A DNA stretch of 64,000 bases from Procambarus clarkii (GCF_040958095.1 NC_091209.1:12947424-13011423), one strand, 5' to 3'; counted from the stretch's first letter, positions 35,620-48,119 are shown. Notes: generated from the sequence alone by a model not told the origin. Translations and numbers: made by a program.

Positions 35620-36262
35620 CCACCTATGTTACACTCTGATTTGTTGCAAAGACAACACCTGTGTTGTACTGACAATAACCGTGCAGCGCTGACAATAACT
35701 GTGTTGCAATCTGACAACTGTTTTGTGCTGACAACAACCGTGATGCACTCTGGCAATACCTGTGTTGCATTCTGGCAATACCTGTGTTGCACTCTGGCAA
35801 CACCTGTGTTGCACTCTGACAACACTTGTTTAACTCTGACAACACATGTGTTGCATTCAGACAACACCTGTGTTGCACTCTGACAACACCTGTGTTGCAC
35901 TCTGGCAACACCTGTTGCACTCTGACAATACCTTTGTTGCACTCTGACAACACCTGTGTTGCACTCTGACAACACCTGTGTTGCACTCTGACAGCACCCG
36001 TGTTGCACTCTGACAACACCTGTGTTGCACTCTGACAACACCTGTGTTACACTCTGACAACACCTGTGTTGCACTCTGACAACACCTGTGTTGCACTCTG
36101 GCAACACCTGTGTTGCACTCTGGCAACACCTGTGTTGCATTCTGGCAACACCTGTGTTGCATTCTGGCAACACCTGTGTTGCATTCTGGCAACACCTGTG
36201 TTGCATTCTGGCAACACCTGTTGCACTTGCAACACCTGTGTTGCACTCTGACAACACAACTG
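35620..36262. repeat. 22-bp minisatellite, about 28 units
   Basis: Unit core 'caacacctgtgttgcactct' plus g(a/g)c. Two unit types, ending ctgac or ctggc, lie in blocks. Each unit holds a CACCTG E-box-like hexamer inside a near-palindrome. Because 22 is not a multiple of 3 the repeat is open in several frames, giving spurious proteins of up to 225 aa. Confidence 0.95.
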
Positions 36263-36399
36263 GGATGCCATACCACAACCCGTCCTCAGGCCAGGAGCGT
36301 TAGAGTAGCGGCCAAGACGCACTCATCAATTTTAACTTATTATGCATTAAAAATCGATTAGTTCTCATTTATATATTAAAGTTAATCACTTGGATTGCT

Positions 36400-36500
36400 T
36401 TGTACAGTGATGGCCCCATTTCTCACAGGTCTGCGTTCAATCCCCAGTGATTGGGCACCTTCCCTCCCTCCTTCCCCATATCCCAGCTCATATCCTGTCG
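36400..36500 (+). mobile_element. tRNA-like SINE, type 4, fragment
   Basis: Pattern 'gtacagtgatggcc' ... 'ctgcgttcaatccccagtga' matches the heads at 38405-38540 and 40830-40990. Confidence 0.45.
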
Positions 36501-36571
36501 CCACATCCTTTCCAAAGCACTCGTATTAATTTTTAGATTTGTATATCTGTCTTTTTCTCTTCGTCCCCGGC

Positions 36572-39500
36572 ATGATGTACCCGACAGTGACGGGAGTGAG
36601 CGTCCTGGTGTCATGGCTGCTGGTGGTGGTGGTGGTGGTGGTGCTGGAGGGGGTGAGGGCGGGGGTGCTCCTGCAGGTCAACACCACCCACAACACACTC
36701 ACTATGGACGCCCACACCATCCACTTCACTCACCCTAAAGGTCGGTCATACATAATTTTTAATGTGATTTCTTTGTGCATTAATAATAATAATGTTATAG
36801 CAGCAATACAGGACCAGGATTCATCAAGCATTTACTCGACCAGTTACGAAACCTGTACATCTTTCAACATTTATGGTGGCTTTGTGTTCATTGATTTACT
36901 ATTAAGTAAACAGTTCATGAGCTCCAAAGCACTACGAGGTTGCTTATAACAATAACTATCTTGGGTTTTGAACTTTCGAAACTCGTAAACTGTTGAATAT
37001 AAACAAAGTCACCATAACTGTTGAAATATGTACAGGTTTCGTAAGTGGGTACGTAAATCCTTTCCTTCAATGATCCTTACCCCCTTATACCACCCTCCAG
37101 GAGAGGCGCACGTCCGCTGGGGTCTGACCATTCCTGAAGGCACCGACGGAGTCCCCTGCGGCGAGGGAGATACTTGCCTGGACTTCGGGGTGGCCAAGGT
37201 GGTGGTGACGACGGAGGACCACTGCCAGAAGGTGTCCTGGGTCGCCACCAATATCACAGAGCTCAAGGACTGTGTGGTACTGGAGGGTCACTGGTAGGAG
37301 TCTTCGGGGATATGGTCCTTGAGTTGGAGTGGTTCCCAGCGATATATGATCACGGAGTGTTAGATGGGCCAAGGTCTGGTCCTGGAGTGATAGGTGGGCC
37401 AAGGTCTGGTCCTGAAGTGATAGGTGGGCCAAGGTCTGGTCCTGGAGTGGTGGATGGGGCCAAGGCCTGGACCTGGAGTGGTAGGTGGGTCAAGGTCTGG
37501 TCCTGGAATGGCAGGTGGGCCAAGGTCTGGTCCTGGAGTAGTAGGTGGATCGAGATCAAGTGCTGGCCATTATCCCTGACCTAAAAAGAGCCCTCTCGCG
37601 TTCGTGTGACTACGACAGTCTCCGAACACCAGACACAAACCTTCATCAACTCTGACAAAGTGCATTCCAGGCGGTCATGTTATGTTTTTGTCACTGGTTA
37701 TAAGTGGGTGTTTAGTAATATTATTTGGAGCTTGAAGAGGCAAGTTTGAATGTGTTGGTCTTGGCTTGCGTCGCAAGAATATTAAGGTGTCTGTGTGTTG
37801 TGTACTGTATGTTATACATTGTTCATTCTGGAGACTTGTTCAGTAGTTTTTATAAATTATTTACATGAAATAATAGATCTCCTCTTTTTAAGGTACCTTC
37901 AATCCCTCTTCCTTCTGTCGACCAGTAGTTTTTATCAATTATTTACCTGAAATAATAGATCTCCTCTTTTAAAAGTCCCTTCAATCCCTCTCTTCCTTCT
38001 GTTGACTTTACATTCTTCCTCTCGCTCATTTTTTCCCTGTCACCACTATCACTCTTTCCTACTATCCTTCCTAAGATACGGAGGCGGAGAACACGCATTC
38101 CACTTCGTCCTAATTTCCCTAAGGTACAGAGAAAGAGAACATTTTCCAACTACTGCCCCTCAGGTACGGGGGCGGAGAGCAAGCCACACAGCCGTGGCCC
38201 CTCGAGCAGCAGCCTCGTCCCGAGACCGCCTACGTCACCGCCGACATGCTGCAGAAACGCTCAAAATGGTACGGCGGAGTCTCCGAGGCCTACTGGATCT
38301 CTTCCCTCGGTGTAGCTGTCAGGGTGAGTCTCTTTCTCTGGCTGTTAGGCTGAAGGTGTGAACGCCAGGGTAAGTGGTAATCAAATTTCTCTCTGTCATC
38401 GAATCCAACAACTTGGACTAGTCGGTACAGCGATGGCCTCCCTTCTTGCAGGTTGGGGTTCGATCCCTGATCGACCTAGTTCTGGGATGATTTGTGTCGC
38501 TCTGTGTTGTATTTTCTCCAGAGCAAATAAGTCCTTTAAAAGTTGAGATGGCGGGAGCGCCAGTCTTGTAGTGTTGAATAACCACGTTCTTTTCTTTGAA
38601 GTAAAAATTTTAATTTGACTATTCCTAGTGTTTAGTTTGATTATTTTTTACTGCAGCTCCCACTTATTATGCAACTTTCAATGACTGGTGTAGCTGTGTG
38701 TTATATATGTGGCTGCTGTCACTATGCCGTGTGGTGTATGTCAATATACTCACCATACCATCCCCCTCCTGCTGGTGGCGGCAGGTGGAGGAGGAGACGC
38801 CGCTGTTCCTCAGTGTCCCGGACTATGACGGAGACTCCACGGCCGACGAGCTCTGCCTCGACGCCCGCCACCAGCTGCCCTTCGTCGCCGCCCCCGGCAG
38901 CCCTCTCACCCTCAGCTACTTCCTCTGCTCCGCCGACGACGTCAGGAAGGTTGGATATTATTCATTCTATTTTGCCTTATTCCATAATAAATTAGTACTT
39001 ACTAACTCGTAGTCAACAATTTTTAATTTCGTATTATAAGATTTGCTTTAGTTGCCTCAAAGCGAAGGCAAGTTTCCTATAACAAACACCGTATTGTTTT
39101 TGTGTAGGGTAAACTAAATTAATTTATTTATATAGCCTACGTTTAGTATAATCAACGTTATTAATTTAAGTACAGAATCTCATGCAAAGGAAAAACGAAA
39201 ATAAGAGTATGACTGAAAGAAAGCCTGAAAATTTATAATATTGTGGAAATTCTATGGAAGGTGTTAATATTTTTTTTTATTATTAACAAGCTTAGGTATA
39301 CACATGGAGAGTATACATGGTATGTTGGAGAGTGCCACCCTATTCTATATGAAAGGTTACAGTGTAGATCAAAAACTAGCTAAAAGTTCATCTAATATTA
39401 CCACCTCACAGGATGGCTAGTCATACATGGAATCGGGGGAGAAAATACCAGCCTTAATACAAAAACATATCAACTCTGACTAAAAATCAGGAGAGAACAT

Positions 39501-42500
39501 GAAATGCCAGGCTGATCTATTAGCCTCCACTAGCAAACTCTGGGCACAGCAAAAGAATATCTTCCAATATTCGTGTGTGTATGAAGTAATTACAGAGCTC
39601 AAAGTATCTCATACCATTTGGTCTGAAGTCATTTATAACAGGGCAATCACAGATATAGTGTTGGAGAGAATGTCCCAGCTCTTGTTCATAGTTTTCAATT
39701 GGAATGTTCACCATTGGGGGGATTCATTACCTCCAGCCACCTGCCATAGATATCGATATCCCAGCCTAATTCTGACAATTACAATGTCACACTGTCTAGT
39801 GGATGTTTTATGCTGCCTGTACATATAATTCTCGGTTTTAAACATGCCATAGCTCTTTATACTCGTGCTTTCTGGCCTTTGTGTGTCAGTAACTGCTTTT
39901 CTGTATTCCCTAATTTCCTGAAATATTGCGACTTTTACAGCAGAGATTGGAATGCCCATATCCAACTCAATTTCAGGCTTATCACATGCAGTTTTAGCTG
40001 ATCTATCTGTGTCATGCTGGACAACACCTATGTGAGATGATATCCATACAAAAGTACGTACATACATATAATGAGATACAAAAACAGTGTAGGATTCCTA
40101 GGTAAGATATGTACAATTCTTAAAACTACTAATATGCAGTGTTTCAGATGACATTAACTATGATGACAAAATTATGCTTCAAAATTATGCTACAATATAC
40201 CTATTAAAAATCTTCAAATTTTACTACAATGTACATACCTATTAATACTCTTTAATTTCCGACAATGTACCTATTAATATTCTTCAAATTTTGCTATAAA
40301 TTACCTACTTATAATTATCTGTTACATTAAGGACATGCCTGAAATGCTATGCATGTTAGTGACTTTGCAAGAATGTAAAAACATCAATGTTATGTACTCT
40401 CGCAAACCCAATGTACCTTCTTGTATATATAAAAAAAATTAAAAATGAGGATAACTATAATCACTAACACCCAAACCCATCTTGACTTTCTCATTTTGTT
40501 TCTGTTCTGTTGTAAGGTACTGGAACAGAAACAGAAGTACAGTATCTAACTCTCATTTGTAGGCTAAGAGCTCTTGCTCCAAATGCTTACTTTTAAATCA
40601 TGGCAAATGGGGCGAGCATTGACCAGCTACCAGCTTCCTGTTCTCGTCGAAGCCACTAGATAGATAGTGACCCTCAAGTAAATTCAGGTAAAAGACCTGC
40701 CACATAAGTTTTTACACAAGTCCATCCACCAGTCGAATAGCATCTATATAGGTTCCCAATAACTGTTGGGTCTCAGATGCAAATGCAGTATAGAAACAAA
40801 GCTCAAATTGTCCCAGAGTGTTTTCTATTCAAAAGCAGAAATTCCCTCTTGGTCCGGCCAGTACTACATGAAACCAGGTCGCCTAAGTTGGTGTTCGATT
40901 CCTGATGGTCCAAGAGGTTGGGAAAATTCTTTCCCTGCTCTCATATCCCTTCCATGTGCTATGTAGTCAAACTGGCTTAGTACTTTCTCCTAATACAGTA
41001 ATTCTATTTACCTGAATTTACCTGACGGATCACTGACACTAGTGGCATTGACGAGGACAGGAAACCCGACGGCTTTTCGAAGGTTCCCTCATTTGCCTTG
41101 ATAATCTTTATCAAGATATCGATACCCCGCCTCCTTATTTCTCCTTCCTTCTAAATTTCCTCTCCTGACACAGGTGCATGAGGCCAGTTACCCCAAATTC
41201 TTTTCACTACCAGAGGGGGTCCCAGACACCCTAATGATGCAGGACCCCATCTGGTCGACCTGGGCAGAGTACAAAACTCATGTCAACGACTCTAGGGTCC
41301 TCGACCTTGCCCAGCAGATTAAAAATCACGGCTTCAACAACAGTCAGGTAGGAGATACGTGGATTTGTAAACAAATTTAATCAGAAGGATTAGAGCAAGT
41401 ACTGGGTATGTGGTTTTGCAGAATCTTCAGTGTGGTAAGAGCATTTACTATTTACTAGAGAAAGTGGAATTTAAATATTATTTGTAACATTATTATTAAA
41501 AATAGTGGTAGATCATGTTAGGGTTCAAATGAGTAAAATTATAATAGTAAAATAATATATATTAAAGTACAGTACCATACTATATACAGTATATATATAA
41601 ATTTACTGTATATAATAATAAAATAATATAAATGAAAAGTAATTAAAGTAAAATGCCAAAATAGTCTATGAATTACAATCTCTACCTCTCACTCTCTCTC
41701 TCTCTTCACAGGTGGAAATAGATGACAATTGGGAGACTTGTTATGGCAATGCAACCTTCAACCCTGACCGCTTCCCCGACCCCAAGGCTATGGTCGATCA
41801 GCTCCATGTTCGTATAAGTAACTTTGTTTTATCTGTCCTTCTTCAATACTTTTTCTGGCTCAATGTATTTTTTTTCTTTGAAGTCTCTGTTGTATCAGAC
41901 ATTTATCTACAGCTAATAACATCCTGGAGATATACAATGTTGCACAGTAAAGCATTTAAACTTAGAACAAGCTCTTCTCAAATCCATGGCTTTCAATGTT
42001 TATAACTCCACAAGCTGTCCATAAGTAAAAAGCCCAGTTTGGACCTGATTGTCTGTTACTGTTTGGATCTGATGCTAGTTTATTGCTGTTTGAATCTGAT
42101 GACCTGTTGACATTTGAATCTGATGCTTTGTTGCCGTTTGTAATCCTTTGTAAACCTCTGAAAACATACCTTACTAATGATGTCAGTGTTATTGTTGTCA
42201 ATACAACATAACCTCTTCATTCACTCCATCAACTGCATATAACATTACCTTTATCTCTCACTTGCAGAGCGAGGGTTTCCGGGTCACGCTGTGGATTCAC
42301 CCCTTCATCAACGACGACTGTGAGGCATTCGCCTATGCTGACCAGCATGGCTACTTTGTTAAGGTTGGTGGCAATCACAGGTGGTCAGCACTGAGGTCAC
42401 ACATGTTCAAAGTCACTTCCAGAGGTAATGTAAGGTCAAGGTGACTTAAAAGGGCAACTTAAGGTTAATGCTAGTGTTGCAAACTCAGTTTTAGTGTCAA

Positions 42501-45500
42501 GGTCCAACAGATGAGAGTAATGCCTATGTTTTCATAGTCAAAATCATTAGCGGAATTACTGTGTTAAGGTCTGTATTGGGATCACTTGACCCTTTTTGAC
42601 CTCAGTCAGTACTGAGGTTAAAAAAGGTTAGGGGTCAATATTAATTTTATGGGGCAGGATTCATCAAGCAGTTAAGTGTTCAGTTATGAAACCTGTACAT
42701 CACTCCTCAATCATGGTGGGAAATTTTGCATTTATTTAACAATTTATAAACTCCAAAAGCACTACAAGGTTGTCTATGCCAACAACAACCTTAGGTTGAG
42801 ATGACCTCACAGCACTTCCATGCTCATATACTGCTCAATTAATTCAAACTAAGTTGTCACGATTGAGAAAAGATATACAGGTTTCACGAGTGGAGTCAGA
42901 TGTGTGATGAATCCTGGTAATGGTTAGTATCAGTGACAGGGTCAAAGTCAGTGATTTAGTTCCACTAAATTAAGGTCATTGCAAGAATCAAACTGGATCA
43001 AGTGCATCACTGGGGTCACACAAATTTAAAATTAGTGGCCATACAGTGTCAGTCAGTGCCAGAATTCACATATGTAATACTGTACTGTATATAGGTCAAA
43101 ACTAGCATCATAGAATCATCAGTGTTACTATGATGCTAAGTCAGTACAGTATTGGGGGTCACATAGGTAAGTGCCAGGGTCATGCAGGGTCAAAGTCAGC
43201 ACCATAGATCACACATCAGTGTCTATGCAGGCGATGAGTCACAATAACGTGGCTGAAGTATGTTGACGGACGGACCGAAACGTTGTCCTCCCTTCAACTT
43301 CTAGTGTGTGGTCTGGTCAACATACTTCAGCCACGTTATTGTGACTCATCGCCTGCATATGGATACCACACGTACGCGTCTTACTCTGTTTAATTTCTTT
43401 GATGCTCTACCTTCCTTCAAACGGCCTTTTCGGCCTATTTATTGCCTGACCCTACCTCCTCATCACAATCGACTTGAGAATGGTCCAGGACGGACCGAAA
43501 CGTCGTCGTCCCTTCAACTTCTAGTGTGTGGTCTGGTCAATCAATGTCTATTATGGGAGCTATTTTATCTCCAACAGGCAACACACCAGAAGCAATTTTT
43601 TGTTATTATAAAGTAACAAAACCTTCATTATTGCTTTATGCTGAAGAGTGCAAGTGGTTGTGATTTTGGTGAGAAGTTGCCTGCATACTTTTTCCTTAGG
43701 TCCACTTGACAAATTGTTACAGTGACTTACACGTGGTATCTGTTAATGATTTATCACGTTCCCTGTCCTTTATACTCTACCATAATATTTAGATCTAAAC
43801 AAAATGACCTGCACTTCCCAGATGTGACAAATCTGGAGTGTTAAAGTGATATGGGGACTTGAACGTTGGTAATTACCGAGTTTTGGTAATTATGATGTAA
43901 GAAAGTAGCAGACTCTGCAAACATTATTAGCATGTTGTTTTTTCAGATTTCCTCCAAATTACACTAGAAATAATGATGTTAAGTGATGATATACTGGAAT
44001 GCAAGCCATTGCTTGCATTCCAGTGTACACCATTTTACACTGTAGTTATCCACCTTAATCACACTTGATTAGTGCTCATGTTACAAGCTGAATGGTCAGC
44101 TGGATTTATCATTAGAACTGAAAAGCCCTTTAAAACAGCTAATTAATTGTAAAAAATTCCCAAATAAGATCAAAGGTGATTTAAGAACCTTATAAAAAAG
44201 TCTGTAGAACTAAATTGGTGTAATGGAAGTAAACTAGGTTCATCTACGGCAAAATATGCTTCTTACCTTTCAAATGTCTCCCTCCCAGGACTCTGAGGGT
44301 CAGACCCAGAAGACCCAATGGTGGCAGGGGTCCAGCGCTGGCATCATTGACTTCAGCAACACAGAGGCGGCAGCGTGGTGGTCCCAGCGGCTGACTGACC
44401 TCCAGGAACAAATAGGAATTGATAGCTTCAAGTTCGACGCTGGGGAGTCCTCCTGGCTGCCTGATGTGTACACGCTTGATGTTGATGAAAGGTTCTGGCC
44501 CAACGCTTATACCATGAAGTGAGTGACAAGGTGCATGACTGCTTGTTGCTGGTGGTCTCCAGAATTTGCTCTCACTCACTCACACTCTGCCTTCTATTCT
44601 TACCCACACCATCTTCACCAGATATGTGGAGACAGTGGCACAGTTTGGAGGCATGATTGAAGCGAGGGTGGGGAGGGCAACCCAGCAACACCCAATCTTC
44701 ATTCGCATGCTAGACAAGGACTCCATTTGGGGTTCCAATAATGGCCTCCGGACCCTGGTTCCTTCACTCCTTCACTTTGGTAGGATCCTCAGCTGTAGGT
44801 TTATGCCACACAAAAGGAAATATCTTTGTGAACACTTACCTTTGCTGGTAATCCACTAGCCTTTTCTCTTCCCCTTTTACTTTGTTACCCCCTGCACTTT
44901 TTCCCTTCAGGACTACTGGGCTACCCTTTCGTGCTGCCAGACATGATTGGAGGCAATGGGTACATCGGCATCAAGCCAGGCACAGAGCTGTTCGTGAGGT
45001 GGGCACAAGCTAATGCCTTCATGCCAGCTCTCCAGTTCTCCATCCTGCCCTGGCAATATGATGAACAGGTAAAGTGTTTTCTGGAGCTTGCGGGGAAGAG
45101 TAATAGATACCTGGAAGTTAGACAACTGTTGTGGGTTGCATCCTTGGGAAAGATCAGTCATTGTGTAGGATGACCCTGATAAGCCTTACAAGCATCCTGT
45201 TTTCAGCACTGGCAAGCTAAACCATAGACAAGTGACCACCAGATCACATGGTGGGGACGAGCCATGTATTAGTGGTTCCTTGAAAATGACCAATTGGACA
45301 TGTGATCATGACCAATTGTCTCGTAAAAGTTGTTAACCATGGAATATAGTTTGCATATTTATAAACAACTTATAGGGTATGAAGTAGTTTTTTATTTAAA
45401 TTGAGATTAACAAACAAAAGATGACGGTTATGATATTTTCTGTACAAAAATTTAATTTGAAGTGCTGAATAAATGTAATAAACACAAGTGCAGAGAATGA

Positions 45501-48119
45501 GGATGAAATATCTGTGTTAGCAGATTCTTCCTGGTGTTGCAGATGGCTACCCCAGTTACTGTCAAGTTGCCCTCTCAAGATATATAATTAAGCTGTTCTT
45601 AGATTTGATTTTATCCAATAGAGCTGAATAGTATTCCCTAGTACTAGGAAAAATATTTTTTTGCCATGCTTTTGATAGCTTTATTAGTACCTATCAAAGA
45701 TGCTATGGACAAATATAATAGAAAAATGTGATAAATATAGTGTTTAATAAACCTCACATTTAATCATAGCAAATTTGCTATAATTATTTGTAACACATTT
45801 GACTTTTTATCCAAATTAGAGACTTGAAAGTCATACCAAACATCAGAAAGTCAGTGAGACTAAGCGAATTTGGTCAGCCTGATACCTGATGGAAAGGGCA
45901 ACTATTTAGATCAGTGCTTCAGTTTGTATGGTTATGAACTACATGAACACATGAAATGCTGACCTTGGTAAGTAAATTATGTATGAAGGAAATGCGTAAG
46001 ACATATCTTAGTTGCCCATCTTTGCACCTGTGTAACATCCTTTCTGGACCAATATCCACACCAACACTTGAAAAAATGTTTCACAGACAAATGAGCTCTT
46101 TGTTAAAAGGGAACGACTTATCTAAAAGCTAACAATAGCTTCACCCCCCCCCCCCAAGGCATTTGCTTATCACTAGTGTAACACTTAAAAATATAACTGT
46201 GACAACTGTTATATTTTACATGCCCACCATGTGGTCTCATGGTGGTCATTTGGCTATGGTTTAGCTTCTCAGTGTTGGAAACAGGATGCTTCACTGTTAA
46301 AAATATAACTGACTAAGAAAATACAACTTAGGAACGAGTGATGTATAATACTGCAGTACTGTACTTCTACGAAGATGTCATGAACCGATGATACCGATGA
46401 TACTTGAGGATGGGTGCTTGTTATTTCAAATGAAATACTGTCACAGAGACAGCCGTTTGAGAAACCATTTAAATCCTGTCGAGTTCAGCTTAGTATTGCA
46501 AGAGTTGTGTTCACAAAGTTTATTCAAGGTTGCCTCCTGAAACTTTATGAAAAATTAAGGACATGTTGTACAGTGCTCCTAAAAGATTTCTTTATATATT
46601 TTTCATATTGTGCATTCGTATGTTTTTTTGCACCTTTGCTCATGTTATATATTATGCAAGTTAAATATTTTTTGTTTTAAGTTTTGTTTCTAGCCAATAT
46701 TTGTCTAAAATTATAATTTTGTTTTTGAGGTACATGTAATTTGTGTGTTAATCAAATTACTTTAAGTTTGTGTTAAAAATAATTATGAATGTATATTTAT
46801 GAATAAAAATATTCAAGTAATTTCATAATCTTTAACATGTTAAAACAGTTACTCATAATTTAGTTAGTTACGAGCAACTTCACTACACAAAGGCATTTAA
46901 AACAACCATATTGTCTTCATTCCATGGTTCCCTACAAGTACTGTAATGATTTTGCAACTAATGGTTGCATGCCTTGCACTAGTACACAGTGCTGCTGCTG
47001 CTGTGCCGAGCAACAGCCAAATGTCGATATTCTCTCCTATTCCCTGCAGGTGATAGAGCTGAGCTTGGCAGTGACGAGCCTTCACAACCAGTACACACCC
47101 TTGCTGCTGCGTTTGGCTGAGGAAGCCACCAGGAGTGTGGCACCCATTGCTAGACCCACTTGGTGGCTCTGTCCAGACATTGAGGAGTGTCTCGTTGCCA
47201 ACCAACGTGAGTACTCCGGTAGTAATACCGACAGTAGACGAGCGCGAGATTGGTTTAGGCAACTTATATCTAAAGGCATGGTATTGCTCGTTCATCTATC
47301 CAGATTTCAAGCGTCGTCAGACTTCCCACATGCATTCACAGTAAGGAATGATAGTAGCAGACTTCACAGTTCTGTGGGAAATTTTTTTTTAATATATAAT
47401 CAGGGAACTAAAAAATTGCATATATTCATCAGAACATTTTCTTGTCTAATCTAGTAATTATTTGACAAAGTGGTCCCTTGTAGTCTCATGACCAAAGCCC
47501 TCTCCAAATTGCATTATTTTTTTTTTGCCTCAAGCAGTATGCTGATGAAAAATATTTACAATACAATCATTGCATAGTTATATCCCTTAAATAACTCCAA
47601 CCAAATTTCCACATTATTCCCAAGAGCACTGAATTAACATCAGAGAAAGCTAATGGGTAATTAAAGATAACTCAATCAATACGTAATCATAAATTGTATA
47701 CTGTATTTGATAAAGCTAATGCATTGACATCCCACATACAAGACCTTCAAAAATAAGTACAGTACAGTACTGTATTAAGCTTTTCAAAGGCATAAGTTAT
47801 CCCCTACCATGTACAGTATTCATTATATGATATTAACAAGAATACTTCTAAAAAATACAGCAGTTAGAGCATTTGTGCACCGTTTCTATTTTTATGCATC
47901 ACCAACTTCCTTTCTTCCCAAACAGAATTCCTGCTGGGGGATGACCTACTGGTGGCGCCTGTGGTGGAGGCCGGCGCCAATAGCCTGGAGGTGGTGTTGC
48001 CGCCTGGGTCATGGCGTCAGGCTGGCACTGACCAGGTCACAGAGGGTCCAGTCTCCCTCATACTCACAAACATCAGCCTCGAGACCATTGTCTACTTCAC
48101 CCGGGAACCCACCAACTAA
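36572..48119 (+). CDS. GH31 glycosidase, MYORG-like, paralogue 2
   Basis: Coding exons: 36572-36740, 37101-37293, 38164-38323, 38785-38949, 41174-41347, 41712-41807, 42268-42363, 44289-44518, 44622-44779, 44911-45068, 47050-47206, 47926-48119 (649 aa). Exon lengths equal those of paralogue 1 from exon 2 on, and all junctions are GT-AG and in phase. It begins MMYPTVTG, then a Val-rich hydrophobic anchor. VTLWIHPFINDDC is in exon 7; the catalytic core is FKFDAGE (nucleophile Asp at 44436-44438), RMLDKDS and PFVLPDMIGGN; the C-terminus is YFTREPTN. The ATG may not be the true start, because similarity to gene 1 begins at tgacgggag right after a cag, as if at an acceptor. An AATAAA at about 48399 is a plausible poly(A) signal. 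Codons in exons 5, 6 and 9-11 are more A/T-ending than in gene 1. Likely an ER or secretory-pathway alpha-glycosidase; substrate unknown. Confidence 0.9.
37350..37562 (+). repeat. 30-bp minisatellite in GH31-2 intron 2
   Basis: Seven units with core 'gtgggccaaggtctggtcct', mostly 30 bp (one 31 bp). The paralogue's intron 2 carries only loosely related single-copy sequence after 24300. The open frame through it is a shadow. Confidence 0.9.
38073..38163 (+). repeat. Decoy acceptor repeats upstream of GH31-2 exon 3
   Basis: Degenerate copies of the exon 3 start lie at 38076 (tacggaggcggagaaca) and 38123 (ag|gtacagagaaagagaac), before the used acceptor at 38163|38164 (ag|gtacgggggcggag). Confidence 0.65.
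38405..38540 (+). mobile_element. tRNA-like SINE, type 4
   Basis: Head 'actagtcggtacagcgatgg' with B box 'ggttggggttcgatccctga', in intron 3 of GH31 gene 2. A related but diverged copy lies at 40830-40990. Confidence 0.55.
39266..40075 (-). mobile_element. LINE 3' part with RNase H region
   Basis: Minus strand encodes FVWISSHIGVVQHDTDRSAK, typical of the end of an RNase H domain in LINEs, then VIVRIRLGYRYLWQVAGG. After a frame shift comes LGHSLQHYICDCPVINDFRP, the usual His/Cys C-terminus. Two overlapping frames carry it, so it is broken at least once. It lies in intron 4 of GH31 gene 2, antisense. The upstream RT is absent. Confidence 0.75.
40110..40440 (+). mobile_element. Retroelement 3' tail
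   Basis: Shares 'acctattaatattcttcaaa', 'attatctgttacattaagga', 'catgcctgaaatgctatgca' and 'gtaccttcttgtatatata' patterns with 59990-60190. Confidence 0.6.
40830..40990 (+). mobile_element. tRNA-like SINE, type 4
   Basis: B box 'tggtgttcgattcctgatgg' followed by a body like that of 38405-38540 and 36400-36500. In intron 4 of GH31 gene 2. Confidence 0.45.
43225..43358. repeat. Fold-back element with perfect 43-bp arms
   Basis: Arms 43225-43267 and 43316-43358 are exact reverse complements. The loop carries 'cggaccgaaacgttgtcctc' and 'cttctagtgtgtggtctgg'. The loop sequence recurs directly at about 43482-43540. In intron 7 of GH31 gene 2. Confidence 0.9.
43482..43540 (+). repeat. Second copy of the fold-back loop sequence
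   Basis: 'cggaccgaaacgtcgtcgtc' then 'cttctagtgtgtggtctggt', a direct repeat of 43262-43320. Confidence 0.85.
43992..44027. repeat. Small perfect hairpin
   Basis: About 14-bp arms (actggaatgcaagc and its complement) around a 4-bp loop catt. Confidence 0.8.
45090..45215 (+). mobile_element. SINE 3' fragment
   Basis: 'agatacctggaagttagaca' and the following 'gttgcatccttggg' match the body of the tRNA-headed SINE. In intron 10 of GH31 gene 2. Confidence 0.6.

Noticed and set aside
35620-36262. CRISPR-like array
   Set aside because: Head-to-tail 22-bp units without spacers; a minisatellite.
35595-36278. Open frames up to 225 aa (CNTGVARMQHRCCQ-like) across 35.6-36.3 kb
   Set aside because: They come from a 22-bp tandem repeat that is open in several frames on both strands; no splice or start context supports translation.
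37174-37584. 136-aa frame downstream of GH31-2 exon 2 (PGLRGGQGGG...GGPRSGPG)
   Set aside because: Out-of-frame reading of exon 2 followed by the 30-bp intron minisatellite.
39520-39714. Host zinc-binding protein (HYICDCPVINDFRP)
   Set aside because: Fits the C-terminal His/Cys end of the RNase H-bearing LINE fragment it adjoins.
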